DNA from: DASZMJ01 sp035551935
GTDB taxonomy: Bacteria; Planctomycetota; Planctomycetia; Isosphaerales; Isosphaeraceae
Assembly (NCBI GenBank): GCA_035551935.1
Contig: DASZMJ010000325.1
Span: 1-10,152, forward strand
Direction of reading: 5' to 3'
DNA length: 10,152 nt
Part shown: positions 1 to 6,815 of the stretch, piece after piece
How the letters are laid out: each line of letters begins with the position of its first letter
How positions within the stretch are numbered: the first letter of the stretch is position 1
Notes under the pieces: generated by a model
Database searches by the model: none
What the model saw: the letters and a program-made list of their open reading frames with translations, nothing else
What the model was told of the DNA's origin: nothing
Translations under genes and position numbers: made by a program

Positions 1-234
1 TTCTGAGGCCCGAAATCGGGCCCCGGACGACCGCTTCCGATCCATGAAGGCTGATCCGAAAGGGTCAGCGACGTCCGGGGTGCGCGGCGGGTCGGGGCCG
101 GGAGGCTTGTCACGTCGTCGGCTTCGAGACACCGTCCCCCCACCCCGGCCCTCACCCACCAGGGAGAGGGCCGGGGTGGGGGGCGGGTCAGGCGGGGAGA
201 CTTGGCAATCCCCCTGCGGGTTTTCTCCCGCGGC
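1..234. other. Non-coding 5' region with several inverted repeats
   Basis: I see no convincing gene here. The long plus frame running through it is only the open, GC-rich upstream extension of the ABC-F frame. It opens with a short hairpin (GGCCCG at 7-12, CGGGCC at 17-22) that could end transcription of a gene to the left, although no T-tract follows. It then contains the large inverted repeat described separately (136-183). Next come two smaller, mutually exclusive stems: GGGGA 194-198 with TCCCC 209-213, and GGCAA 204-208 with TTGCC 235-239 enclosing GCGGG 216-220 with CCCGC 227-231. The second stem overlaps the proposed -35 box of the SDR gene, so it could act as an operator or simply be repeat debris. 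Confidence 0.5.
136..183. repeat. Perfect 18-bp inverted repeat, REP-like hairpin
   Basis: The left arm (136-153, CCCCCCACCCCGGCCCTC) and right arm (166-183, GAGGGCCGGGGTGGGGGG) are exact reverse complements, around a 12-base loop (154-165). Neither arm extends by another matching base. Hairpins of the form CCCC-GGCCCTC...GAGGGCCGGGG recur as scattered intergenic repeats in many GC-rich bacterial genomes, so a REP-type or miniature mobile repeat is the most likely identity. No T-run follows, which argues against a classical intrinsic terminator, although so strong a stem could still protect or end an upstream transcript. Copy number cannot be judged from one window. Confidence 0.7.
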
Positions 235-262
235 TTGCCGATCGCCGGGCCGCGAGGATAAT
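235..262 (+). promoter_or_regulatory. Putative sigma-70 type promoter for the SDR gene
   Basis: The -35 candidate TTGCCG (235-240, 4 of 6 against TTGACA) is separated by 16 bases from the -10 candidate GATAAT (257-262, 5 of 6 against TATAAT). Transcription would begin around 268-270, just before a strong Shine-Dalgarno GGAGGAG (279-285) and ATG 294. This fits the downstream ATG and not the in-frame ATG at 261, which would lie inside the -10 box. The -35 box overlaps the right arm of a hairpin (204-208/235-239). The call rests on consensus matching alone. Confidence 0.42.
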
Positions 263-293
263 GGCCCTTTGGGGCCCTGGAGGAGTTGCCGCG

Positions 294-1109
294 ATGAAGG
301 ACGGACGCTGGTCGGCGCTGGTGACGGGGGGAGGCCGGGGGCTCGGGAGGGCGATCGGCGAGCGCCTGGCGGCCGAGGGGGCGACGGTCGGCCTGCTGGC
401 CAGGACCGCGGCCGAGGTCGTCGCCGCGGCCGAGGCGATCCGGGATGCGGGGGGAGATGCGATCCCCCTCGTCGCCGACGTGCTCGACCGGCCGAGCCTC
501 GAGCGGGCCGTCGAGCGGTTCCGAGGCAAGGCCGGCGGGATCGACACGCTCGTCTGCGCCGCGGGCCGGCTCCGGGGGATCGGGCCGATCGGCGCCGTCG
601 ACCCGGACGAGTGGTGGCTCGACCTGGCCACCTCGCTCCGCGGCGCCCAGCACGCCATCCGGGCGGTGCTCCCCTCGCTTCGCGCCTCCGATCGCGGCTC
701 GATCGCCCTGCTCGTCGGCCCCGGCCACAACGGCGACCTCGCGTTTGCCGCCGGCTACGGGGCCGCGCAGGCGGCGTTGGTGCGGCTCGTCGAGTCGCTC
801 GACCGCGAATTCCAGGCCGACGGCCTGCCGATCTTCGCCGTCCATCCCGGCCTGGTGCCGACGACCTTGATCCAACACCTCCTCGACTCCCCCGACGGCC
901 GGCGCCGGCTCCCGCGGTTCACCGAGGCGTTCGCCGAGGGCAAGGAGGTCGGCCCCGAGGTCGTCGCCGAGATGGTCGCCTGGCTCGCGACCCGACGCCC
1001 ATTCGAGCTCTCTGGCCGCGTCGTCGCCGCCCCGTCTTCGCCCACCATCTACGAGACCCGCCTCGCCCGCATCCAGGACGACGACCTCGGCGTCCTCCGC
1101 CTGCGGTGA
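294..1109 (+). CDS. SDR-fold protein with a degenerate active site
   Basis: A 271-residue protein of classical short-chain dehydrogenase/reductase length. The cofactor half is intact: TGGGRGLG glycine motif at residues 11-18, Arg37 after the second strand (suggesting NADP(H)), D62 in the ADV adenine-contact position, and CAAG (88-91) in place of NNAG. The PG motif after strand 6 is at 185-186. The usual Asn-Ser-Tyr-Lys catalytic tetrad is largely lost: Ser114 stands where Asn is expected, Gly142 for Ser (13 before the Tyr), Tyr155 is kept, and Gln159 replaces Lys in the YxxxK motif (it reads YGAAQ). It may therefore be a non-catalytic nucleotide-binding SDR or use altered chemistry, and no substrate can be assigned. 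The start at 294 is chosen because GGAGGAG lies 8 bases upstream. An in-frame ATG at 261 lacks such a site and overlaps the promoter candidate. The ABC-F gene follows 107 bases later on the same strand. Confidence 0.9.
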   Translation: MKDGRWSALVTGGGRGLGRAIGERLAAEGATVGLLARTAAEVVAAAEAIRDAGGDAIPLVADVLDRPSLERAVERFRGKAGGIDTLVCAAGRLRGIGPIGAVDPDEWWLDLATSLRGAQHAIRAVLPSLRASDRGSIALLVGPGHNGDLAFAAGYGAAQAALVRLVESLDREFQADGLPIFAVHPGLVPTTLIQHLLDSPDGRRRLPRFTEAFAEGKEVGPEVVAEMVAWLATRRPFELSGRVVAAPSSPTIYETRLARIQDDDLGVLRLR

Positions 1110-1190
1110 AACGGCTCGTCCGGTCCGATAGGCAAAACCAGGCCGCGCTGGTAGGCTCGATGGGGCCGGGATGCTCCGAATCGAACCCGC

Positions 1191-1214
1191 CAACGACGAA
1201 CGGTCCCCTCGTTG
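1191..1214 (+). other. Small hairpin directly before the ABC-F start codon
   Basis: CAACGA (1191-1196) and TCGTTG (1209-1214) are exact reverse complements around a 12-base loop, ending two bases before ATG 1217 and covering the place where a ribosome binding site would be. Some ABC-F resistance genes are controlled by structured leaders, but a 6-bp stem is weak and may be chance. Confidence 0.2.
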
Positions 1215-1216
1215 CC

Positions 1217-3115
1217 ATGATCCTCGCCAGCGCCAGCGGACTGGGCCGGCAGTATGCCGGCGACCCGATCTTCATGGACGTCGCGTTCGAGGTCCGCGCC
1301 GGCGAGCGGATCGGCCTGGTCGGGCCGAATGGCGCGGGCAAGACGACGTTGCTCAAACTCCTGGCGGGTATCGACGCCCCTGATTACGGCCGGTTGAACG
1401 TCCGGCCAGGCGTCCGGGTCAGCCTGCTGCGGCAGCAGCCCGACTTCCACCCCGAGCAGACGTTGATGGAGGTGGCCCGCTCGGGATTGGCCAGCCTGAT
1501 CGACCTCCAGCGCGAGCTGGAGGAGGCCGCGCGCGAGATCGCCGAGGCCGACGACGACGCCGACCGCGACCGCGCCACCCGGCGCTACGAGCAGATCCGC
1601 GACCGCCTCGAACACCAGGACGCCTACTCGATCGACCACCGCGTCGAGGAGATCCTCGGCGGCCTCGGCTTCGCCCAGGCCGATTTCGGCCGCGCGGCGC
1701 GGACGTTCTCGGGCGGGCAGCAGTCGCGCTTGATGCTCGCGAAGCTGCTGCTGGAGAGTCCCGATTTGATGCTCCTGGACGAGCCGTCGAACCACCTCGA
1801 CATCCCGACGACCACCTGGCTCGAAGGCTACCTCGCGCGGCAGCCGGTGGCGATGGTCGTCGTCAGCCACGACCGCTATTTCCTCGACAAGGTCATCACC
1901 CGGGTCTGGGAGCTGCACGAGGGGAAGGTCGACGCGTACCCGGGCAATTACTCGCAGTACTGGCGGCTCCGGACGGAGAAGGCGAAGGTGCTGGAGCGCC
2001 AGGCCGGGCGCCAGCAGGAGGAGATCGAGGACCTCCAGGCGTACATCCGCAAGTACTCCGCCGGCCAGCGCGCCAAGCAGGCCAAGGACCGCGAGAAGAA
2101 GCTGGCGCGGATCGATCGCGTCGAGACGATGCGGGAGATCGTCGGCCCGCGGATGGGCTTCGACGAGGTCGACCGCTCCGGCGACGTCGTCGTCGAGGCT
2201 CGGCGGCTCTCGAAGGCGTACGACAGGCCGTTATTCAAGGACTTCAACGTCTCCATCCTCCGCGGCCAGTGCGTCGGCGTGATGGGCCCGAATGGCGCCG
2301 GCAAGACGACGCTCATCAAGGCCCTGATCGGCCGCGAGCGGCCCGACGCGGGCGAGGTGAAGCTGGGGCACAAGGTCACGGTCGGCTACTACGACCAGGG
2401 GCTCGAGGCCTTGCCGCCCGAGACCAGCGTCGTCCGCGCCGTCTGGCCCGGCGACGACCCCGACTGGGTCGAGGGCGACGTCCGCGACCTGCTCGCGAAG
2501 TTCGGCGTGACCGGCGACACCGCCCTCCAGGTCGTCGGCAAGCTCTCCGGCGGCGAGAAGGGCAAGGCCGCGTTGGCCCGGCTTGCGGCCACCGGCGCGA
2601 ATCTCCTCGTCATGGACGAGCCGACGAACCACCTGGATATCTGGTCGTGCGAGGCGTTGGAGCGGTCGATCCGCGAGTTCGAGGGGACGGTGCTCGTCGT
2701 CAGCCACGACCGCTACTTCCTCAACCAGGTCGCCGACCGCCTGATCGTCGTCGCCGACGGCCGCGCCAGGGTGATCGAGGGCGATTACGAGACCTTCGAG
2801 CGCCTCGCCCGCCAGGAGGCCGAGGCCGCCACGAAGGCCCAGGCCGTCGCCGCCGCAAGTTCCCCCAAGTCCGAGCCCGCCGCCGCGGCCGTCAAGCGTC
2901 GCCGCAAGTTCCCCTATCGCAAGGCCGCCGACCTCGAGCGCGAGCTCGCCGCCGCCGAGTCCGAGCTCGCCACCATCGAGCGCGACCTCGCCCTCCCCGA
3001 GACCTGGCGCGACGCCGACCGCGCCCGCCTCGCCCAGCGCCGCTACGACGAGCTGCGTGACGAAGTCGCCAAGCTCTACGAGCACTGGGACGAGGCGGTC
3101 GAATGGAATTCGTAG
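1217..3115 (+). CDS. ABC-F family ATPase (ribosome-associated type)
   Basis: A 632-residue soluble protein with two fused ATPase domains and no membrane segments, as in ABC-F proteins (EttA/Uup/YheS group), which act on the ribosomal E site to rescue or tune translation. Domain 1 has Walker A GPNGAGKT (36-43), signature SGGQQ (165-169), Walker B ending LLDEP with Glu189, and switch His218. The linker (about 245-305) is a charged helical pair with GQRAKQAKDREKK, the P-site-tRNA interaction region typical of ABC-F. Domain 2 has Walker A GPNGAGKT (357-364), signature SGGEK (444-448), VMDEP with Glu468, and His497. Both catalytic glutamates are present. After an Ala-rich linker, residues about 560-630 form a basic, then coiled-coil C-terminal domain like that of Uup. 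ATG 1217 is chosen by homology of the N-terminus, because no clear Shine-Dalgarno is seen. An alternative ATG lies at 1160. Housekeeping or antibiotic-protection roles cannot be told apart from sequence alone. Confidence 0.93.
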   Translation: MILASASGLGRQYAGDPIFMDVAFEVRAGERIGLVGPNGAGKTTLLKLLAGIDAPDYGRLNVRPGVRVSLLRQQPDFHPEQTLMEVARSGLASLIDLQRELEEAAREIAEADDDADRDRATRRYEQIRDRLEHQDAYSIDHRVEEILGGLGFAQADFGRAARTFSGGQQSRLMLAKLLLESPDLMLLDEPSNHLDIPTTTWLEGYLARQPVAMVVVSHDRYFLDKVITRVWELHEGKVDAYPGNYSQYWRLRTEKAKVLERQAGRQQEEIEDLQAYIRKYSAGQRAKQAKDREKKLARIDRVETMREIVGPRMGFDEVDRSGDVVVEARRLSKAYDRPLFKDFNVSILRGQCVGVMGPNGAGKTTLIKALIGRERPDAGEVKLGHKVTVGYYDQGLEALPPETSVVRAVWPGDDPDWVEGDVRDLLAKFGVTGDTALQVVGKLSGGEKGKAALARLAATGANLLVMDEPTNHLDIWSCEALERSIREFEGTVLVVSHDRYFLNQVADRLIVVADGRARVIEGDYETFERLARQEAEAATKAQAVAAASSPKSEPAAAAVKRRRKFPYRKAADLERELAAAESELATIERDLALPETWRDADRARLAQRRYDELRDEVAKLYEHWDEAVEWNS

Positions 3116-3122
3116 CCCCGCC

Positions 3123-3149
3123 GGGGAGGCCTCGGCCAGGTCCCTCCCC
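3123..3149. terminator. Possible shared terminator hairpin between convergent genes
   Basis: GGGGAGG (3123-3129) pairs exactly with CCTCCCC (3143-3149) across a 13-base loop. It lies in the 42-base gap between the convergent stops of the ABC-F gene (3115) and the esterase gene (3158), where a two-way terminator is expected. No T-tract follows on either strand, so function is inferred from position and stem only. Confidence 0.35.
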
Positions 3150-3157
3150 TCGCGAGG

Positions 3158-4333
3158 TCACTTCTCCTGGAACAACATCGGCGCGAACTCCGCCAGGTAG
3201 TCGCGCCAGTTGAGCCAGGTGTGGCCCCCGTCGGAGTCCTTCGAGGTCACGTCGAACTGGTGCTTCTTGAGCATGTCGACCGTCGCCTGCGAGGTCTTGA
3301 CGAGGAAGTCCTCCTTGCCGCAGCCGAACCAGACGACCTTCAGGCCCTCCTTGAGGGAGGCGTCGTCGAGCGTCGCCTTGTGCGCATCTTCCCATTGGGT
3401 GCTGGGCGCGGCGCCGCCGAAGCCCCCGGCGATGCCGAAGATGCCGGAGCTATAGACGCCGATGGAGCCGTAGTCGGACAGCTTGGCGAACGCGATGTTC
3501 AGCGTCTGGGCGCCGCCCATCGAGAGGCCCGCGATGGCCCGGCTCGCCCGATCGGTCTTCGCGCGGTAGTTCTTCTCGACGTAGGGCCGCACGTCGTCCT
3601 CGAAGTCCTGGGCGAATTCGTCCATCTGGCGCTGGAACGAATTGTCGCCGCCCCCGCCGAAGCGGAACGTGCCGGTGTGACCGGCGGGCATGACCACGAT
3701 CATCGGCTTGGCCTTGCCCGACGCGATCAGGTTGTCGAGGATCACCCCGGCGCGGCCGACCGAACTCCACGACTCGTCGCAGTCCATCGCGCCGTGCAGC
3801 AGGTAGAAGACAGGGTAGTCGCCGCGGCCCTTCTCGTAGCCCGGCGGCGTGTAGACGTGCATGCGGCGGAACCTCTTCAGCGTCGACGAGTAATACGGGA
3901 CCTTCGCGACCGCGCCGTGGGGCACGTCCTTCAGGTCGAAGGTCGCCGAGCCCGGGACGAGCACCAGGCTCCAAGTGTTCGCGTTCGACTCGCTCGTCGA
4001 GGGGTTGCGCGGGTCCACGACGGCCAGGCCGTCGACCTGGAAGTTGTAGCGATAGGCCCCCGCCGGGACGAGGCCGACCGTCGTCTCCCAGACGCCGTTC
4101 TCACCCTTCTTCAACTCGGCGGCCGAGCCCACGCCCGGCAGGTCGCTGCTACCGAGCCGGATGCCCTGGGCCTTGGGCGCATAGATCCGGAACGTGACCG
4201 TACGCTCGGACGAGACCTCCGGCGACACGAACTCCGGCGGCCGATTCCCGCCCGGCCCCTGCGCCAGGGCGGCGACCGCGAAACCCGAGCATGCGACCAT
4301 CAGCACGACGCAAAGCCTCGACGCACGCCTCAT
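3158..4333 (-). CDS. Exported CE1/enterochelin-esterase-like esterase with N-terminal E-set domain
   Basis: A 391-residue alpha/beta hydrolase. Residues 1-24 look like a Sec signal peptide (three early Arg, hydrophobic core, ALA before Gln25). Cys15 after VA gives a weak lipoprotein alternative. Residues about 35-128 resemble the immunoglobulin-like E-set domain found before bacterial CE1-type esterases (VTFRIYAPKA, strand-rich, GAYRYNFQVDG). Residues about 145-388 form the esterase domain: YLLHGAMD (177-184), nucleophile Ser271 in GLSMGG (269-274), probable acid Asp342 in GKEDFL, and His371 in GGHTW. This family includes feruloyl and acetyl-xylan esterases and enterochelin esterases. The exported form and E-set domain favour a carbohydrate-ester substrate, but specificity is not determined. 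The start is supported by GAGGT (4339-4343), 5 bases upstream. It is divergent from a second esterase-like gene. Confidence 0.9.
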   Translation of the reverse strand: MRRASRLCVVLMVACSGFAVAALAQGPGGNRPPEFVSPEVSSERTVTFRIYAPKAQGIRLGSSDLPGVGSAAELKKGENGVWETTVGLVPAGAYRYNFQVDGLAVVDPRNPSTSESNANTWSLVLVPGSATFDLKDVPHGAVAKVPYYSSTLKRFRRMHVYTPPGYEKGRGDYPVFYLLHGAMDCDESWSSVGRAGVILDNLIASGKAKPMIVVMPAGHTGTFRFGGGGDNSFQRQMDEFAQDFEDDVRPYVEKNYRAKTDRASRAIAGLSMGGAQTLNIAFAKLSDYGSIGVYSSGIFGIAGGFGGAAPSTQWEDAHKATLDDASLKEGLKVVWFGCGKEDFLVKTSQATVDMLKKHQFDVTSKDSDGGHTWLNWRDYLAEFAPMLFQEK

Positions 4334-4564
4334 CGTGGACCTCGGTGAAGAGAAAAGAGAGGGAAGGTAAGACGAGGATCCTACCCGCTCTATGCGTCAG
4401 TTGCCTCCCCTCGGGCCCGAAACGCCATCCGAAGATCGGGATTCGCCCCGGGGGCGAGGGGAGCCCGAGGACGGCCCGAGCGGCCCGCCCCACCGCTGGC
4501 GAAACCGCGCGTCGCCGGTTACTTTGGGGAGGCCGGGCCGTTCGGCGCGGCAGAGGAGCGCGCG
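4334..4564. other. Divergent intergenic region between two hydrolase genes
   Basis: This spacer should contain the promoters of both divergent genes, but no clear -35/-10 pair is visible. The best plus-strand -10 candidate is TACTTT (4520-4525), with a poor -35 (TGGCGA, 4497-4502). It is rich in inverted repeats: CTCCCCTCG (4405-4413) with CGAGGGGAG (4455-4463), the 10-base palindrome TCGGGCCCGA (4411-4420), and CGCCCC (4444-4449) with GGGGCG (4451-4456). These could form one branched structure. At the right edge, AGAGGAG (4552-4558) is the ribosome binding site for ATG 4565. Confidence 0.45.
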
Positions 4565-6601
4565 ATGAGGCGGAAGGAAACGGCGGATCGGGCGTTCCTG
4601 GAGTTCATCAAGGCCCAGGCCCCGACCGCGCGGCGACCGGCCCGGGCGCCGGCGACGGCCGAGGCGTGGGACAAGCGGCTCGACGCGGTCCGCAAGGGGC
4701 TGGCGCGGTCGTTCGGGCGATTCCCCGGCTCGGATTGCGAGCTCGAGCCCGATGTCCTCGGCACGATCGACCGCGACGGCTACGTCATCGAGCGCCTGAC
4801 CTTCCAGAGCCGGCCCGGCGTCCGGGTGACGGCCAACCTGTACCGGCCCGAGCCGGTCCGGGGGAAGTGCGCGGCCGTCCTCTCCGTGCACGGGCACTGG
4901 CCCTGGGCGCGGATCGACCCGGCGGTGCAGGAGCGTTGCATCGCCTTGGCGAAACTCGGGTACGTCTGCCTCTGCGTCGACGCCTTCGGCGCCGGCGAGC
5001 GGGCCGTCGTGCCGGCCCGGGGGACGTATCACGGCGCGTTGCTCGGCGCGTCGCTCTGGCCGGCGGGGGTGCCGCTGCTGGGCCTCCAGGTCTACGACAA
5101 TCGCCGCGCGGTCGATTACCTGATCTCCCGCCCCGAGGTCGACCCCGACCGCCTCGCGATCACCGGCGCCTCGGGCGGCGGCAACCAGACGATGTACGCC
5201 GGCGCGACCGACCCGAGGCTCAAGGTCGTCGTGCCCGTCTGCGGCGTCGGCCGGCTCGAGGCGTACCTCGGCACCGGCTGCTGCGTCTGCGAGCTGCTCG
5301 TCGGCGGCCTCACGTATGCCACGACCGGCGACCTGCTGGCCCTGGTCGCCCCGAGGGCCTTGCTCGTCATCAACGCGACGAGGGACGCGCCGCAGTTCAG
5401 CGTCGTCGAGGCCGCGCGGAGCGTCGTCTTCGCCCGCGAGCGGTTCCGATCGCTCGACGCCGAGCCGAGGCTGAAGCACCTGGCGGTCGAGGCCGAGCAC
5501 GGCTACGACCGGACGATGCGCGAGGCGTTGTATGGCTGGCTCGGCCGCTGGCTCCGCGACGAGGGGGACGGCGGCCCGATCGCCGAGCCGACGCATGCCA
5601 CGGAGGACCCCGAGCGACTGCGGTGCTACCCCGACGCCGCGAGCCGGCCGAAGTCGGTCGTGACCATCCCCGAGTTCGCGTCCCGCGAGGGCAACGCGCG
5701 GCTGGCCGAGTTGCCGCCGGTGGCCGACCACCCCGAGCGTTGGGAGGCCGACTCGATCCGGATGCGGACGGCGCTGGTCGCGGACGTCTTCGGCGGCTTC
5801 CCGGCGCGGGTCGGCCTGGAGCTCGTCCATCGCGAGGAGTCGGCGGGCGTGGCCCTGGAGATGACCTCGGAGCCGGGCCTCCGGCTCCGCGGCCGGTTCC
5901 TGACCGCGACGGCCGCGCCGATGAAGGGGACGGCGCTGCTGCTCCGCAACGACGGGATGGCCCCGCCCGACGACCCGGCCGTCCGGGCCCTGCGGCGCTC
6001 GGGCCGCCACGTCCTGACGGTGGACCTCCGGGCCAGCGGGGCGCGCGCGCCCCAGGCCCCGGCGGTGCAAGGGGTCGCCGACCACCACCCGGCCGAGTGG
6101 GCGCTCTGGATCGGCCGCCCGCTGCTCGGCCAGTGGACCTGGGACGCCCTCCGCTGGCTCGACGCGCTGGACCTGCTCGACAAGGACGACGCGGGCGAGG
6201 ACATCGCCTACGCGCCCTACGAGGTCGTGGGCCTGGGGCCGTTCGGGCTGGTCGCGATGCTGGCCGGCGGGCTCGACCCGGGTCGGGTCCGGGCCGTGGC
6301 GGCGTCGCGGCCGCCGATGAGCTTCGTCGGCGAAGGCCCGTGGGCGGGCTGGCCGATGGGCCTGATCGCACCGACGGTGCTCGACGTGGGCGACGTCGGC
6401 CACCTGGCCGCGCTGGTCGCCCCCAGGCGCCTGGCCGTCGGCGGCGGGTTCGGGACCGACGGGGCCGACGCGCCGAGGGACCGACTGGCCGACGCCTTCG
6501 CCCCGACCCGCGCCATCTACGCGACTCTCAAGGCCCGCGACCGCCTCGTCGTCCTCCCCGACGCCGCCCTCCCGCCGCTGATCGAGGCCCTCGACGGCTG
6601 A
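4565..6601 (+). CDS. Two-domain alpha/beta hydrolase, acetyl-xylan-esterase/dienelactone-hydrolase type
   Basis: A 678-residue protein with no signal peptide or membrane segment, so probably cytoplasmic. The N-terminal half (about 60-335) is a complete alpha/beta hydrolase: VHGHW oxyanion loop (108-112), VDAFGAGER (138-146), nucleophile Ser203 in GASGGG (201-206), likely acid Asp274 in NATRDAPQF, and His312 in EHGYDR. The C-terminal half (about 405-675) repeats the fold pattern: LLLRNDG after strand 3, VLTVDLRASGAR like the VDAFGAGER segment, then an elbow-like VVGLGPFG (554-561). In that elbow Gly558 stands at the nucleophile position, so this half appears inactive. Such two-part proteins are common in planctomycetes and are usually labelled acetyl xylan esterase or alpha/beta hydrolase. 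The true substrate is unknown. The start is supported by AGAGGAG, 6 bases upstream. The divergent neighbour is an exported esterase, and a HlyD-type gene follows after 214 bases. Confidence 0.88.
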   Translation: MRRKETADRAFLEFIKAQAPTARRPARAPATAEAWDKRLDAVRKGLARSFGRFPGSDCELEPDVLGTIDRDGYVIERLTFQSRPGVRVTANLYRPEPVRGKCAAVLSVHGHWPWARIDPAVQERCIALAKLGYVCLCVDAFGAGERAVVPARGTYHGALLGASLWPAGVPLLGLQVYDNRRAVDYLISRPEVDPDRLAITGASGGGNQTMYAGATDPRLKVVVPVCGVGRLEAYLGTGCCVCELLVGGLTYATTGDLLALVAPRALLVINATRDAPQFSVVEAARSVVFARERFRSLDAEPRLKHLAVEAEHGYDRTMREALYGWLGRWLRDEGDGGPIAEPTHATEDPERLRCYPDAASRPKSVVTIPEFASREGNARLAELPPVADHPERWEADSIRMRTALVADVFGGFPARVGLELVHREESAGVALEMTSEPGLRLRGRFLTATAAPMKGTALLLRNDGMAPPDDPAVRALRRSGRHVLTVDLRASGARAPQAPAVQGVADHHPAEWALWIGRPLLGQWTWDALRWLDALDLLDKDDAGEDIAYAPYEVVGLGPFGLVAMLAGGLDPGRVRAVAASRPPMSFVGEGPWAGWPMGLIAPTVLDVGDVGHLAALVAPRRLAVGGGFGTDGADAPRDRLADAFAPTRAIYATLKARDRLVVLPDAALPPLIEALDG

Positions 6602-6651
6602 TCGCGCGCGATTCGGGAAGGTTCTCGGGCCGGGGTCGGGCCGAGTATCGC

Positions 6652-6680
6652 TTTCTTGATTGGGAGCGAGCGGTTACAAT
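6652..6680 (+). promoter_or_regulatory. Possible promoter for the HlyD-type gene
   Basis: TACAAT (6675-6680) matches the -10 consensus at 5 of 6 and sits in a locally AT-richer patch of an otherwise GC-rich spacer. The nearest good -35-like hexamer, TTGATT (6656-6661), is only 13 bases away, too short for standard spacing. At 17 bases the hexamer is TTTCTT (6652-6657), a poor match. A leader of about 130 bases would precede ATG 6816. Confidence 0.33.
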
Positions 6681-6815
6681 ACAGGTGACCCGCCCAAGCA
6701 CCGCGCCGCAGGCGTGGTCGGCAACCGAGGTCGTGCCGACCCGCGATCGGCGTCCCGCGACGACGGCCGACGCCGTTCCAGACCCAGAACCGATCGACGA
6801 GCACGGGGGGCTGTG

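Noticed and set aside
44..1216. In-frame upstream extension of the ABC-F frame to ATG 44
   Set aside because: It overlaps the SDR gene in another frame, reads as Arg/Pro-rich shadow sequence, crosses the 18-bp hairpin, and the ABC-F homology begins only at about 1217.
1217..3115. ABC-F protein as an antibiotic-resistance determinant
   Set aside because: Nothing in the sequence separates resistance from housekeeping ABC-F roles, and no upstream leader peptide with a convincing attenuator was seen.
4397..6403. 668-codon open frame antisense to the large hydrolase
   Set aside because: Low-information Arg/Pro/Asp-rich translation without motifs; the plus strand has an intact hydrolase with catalytic residues.
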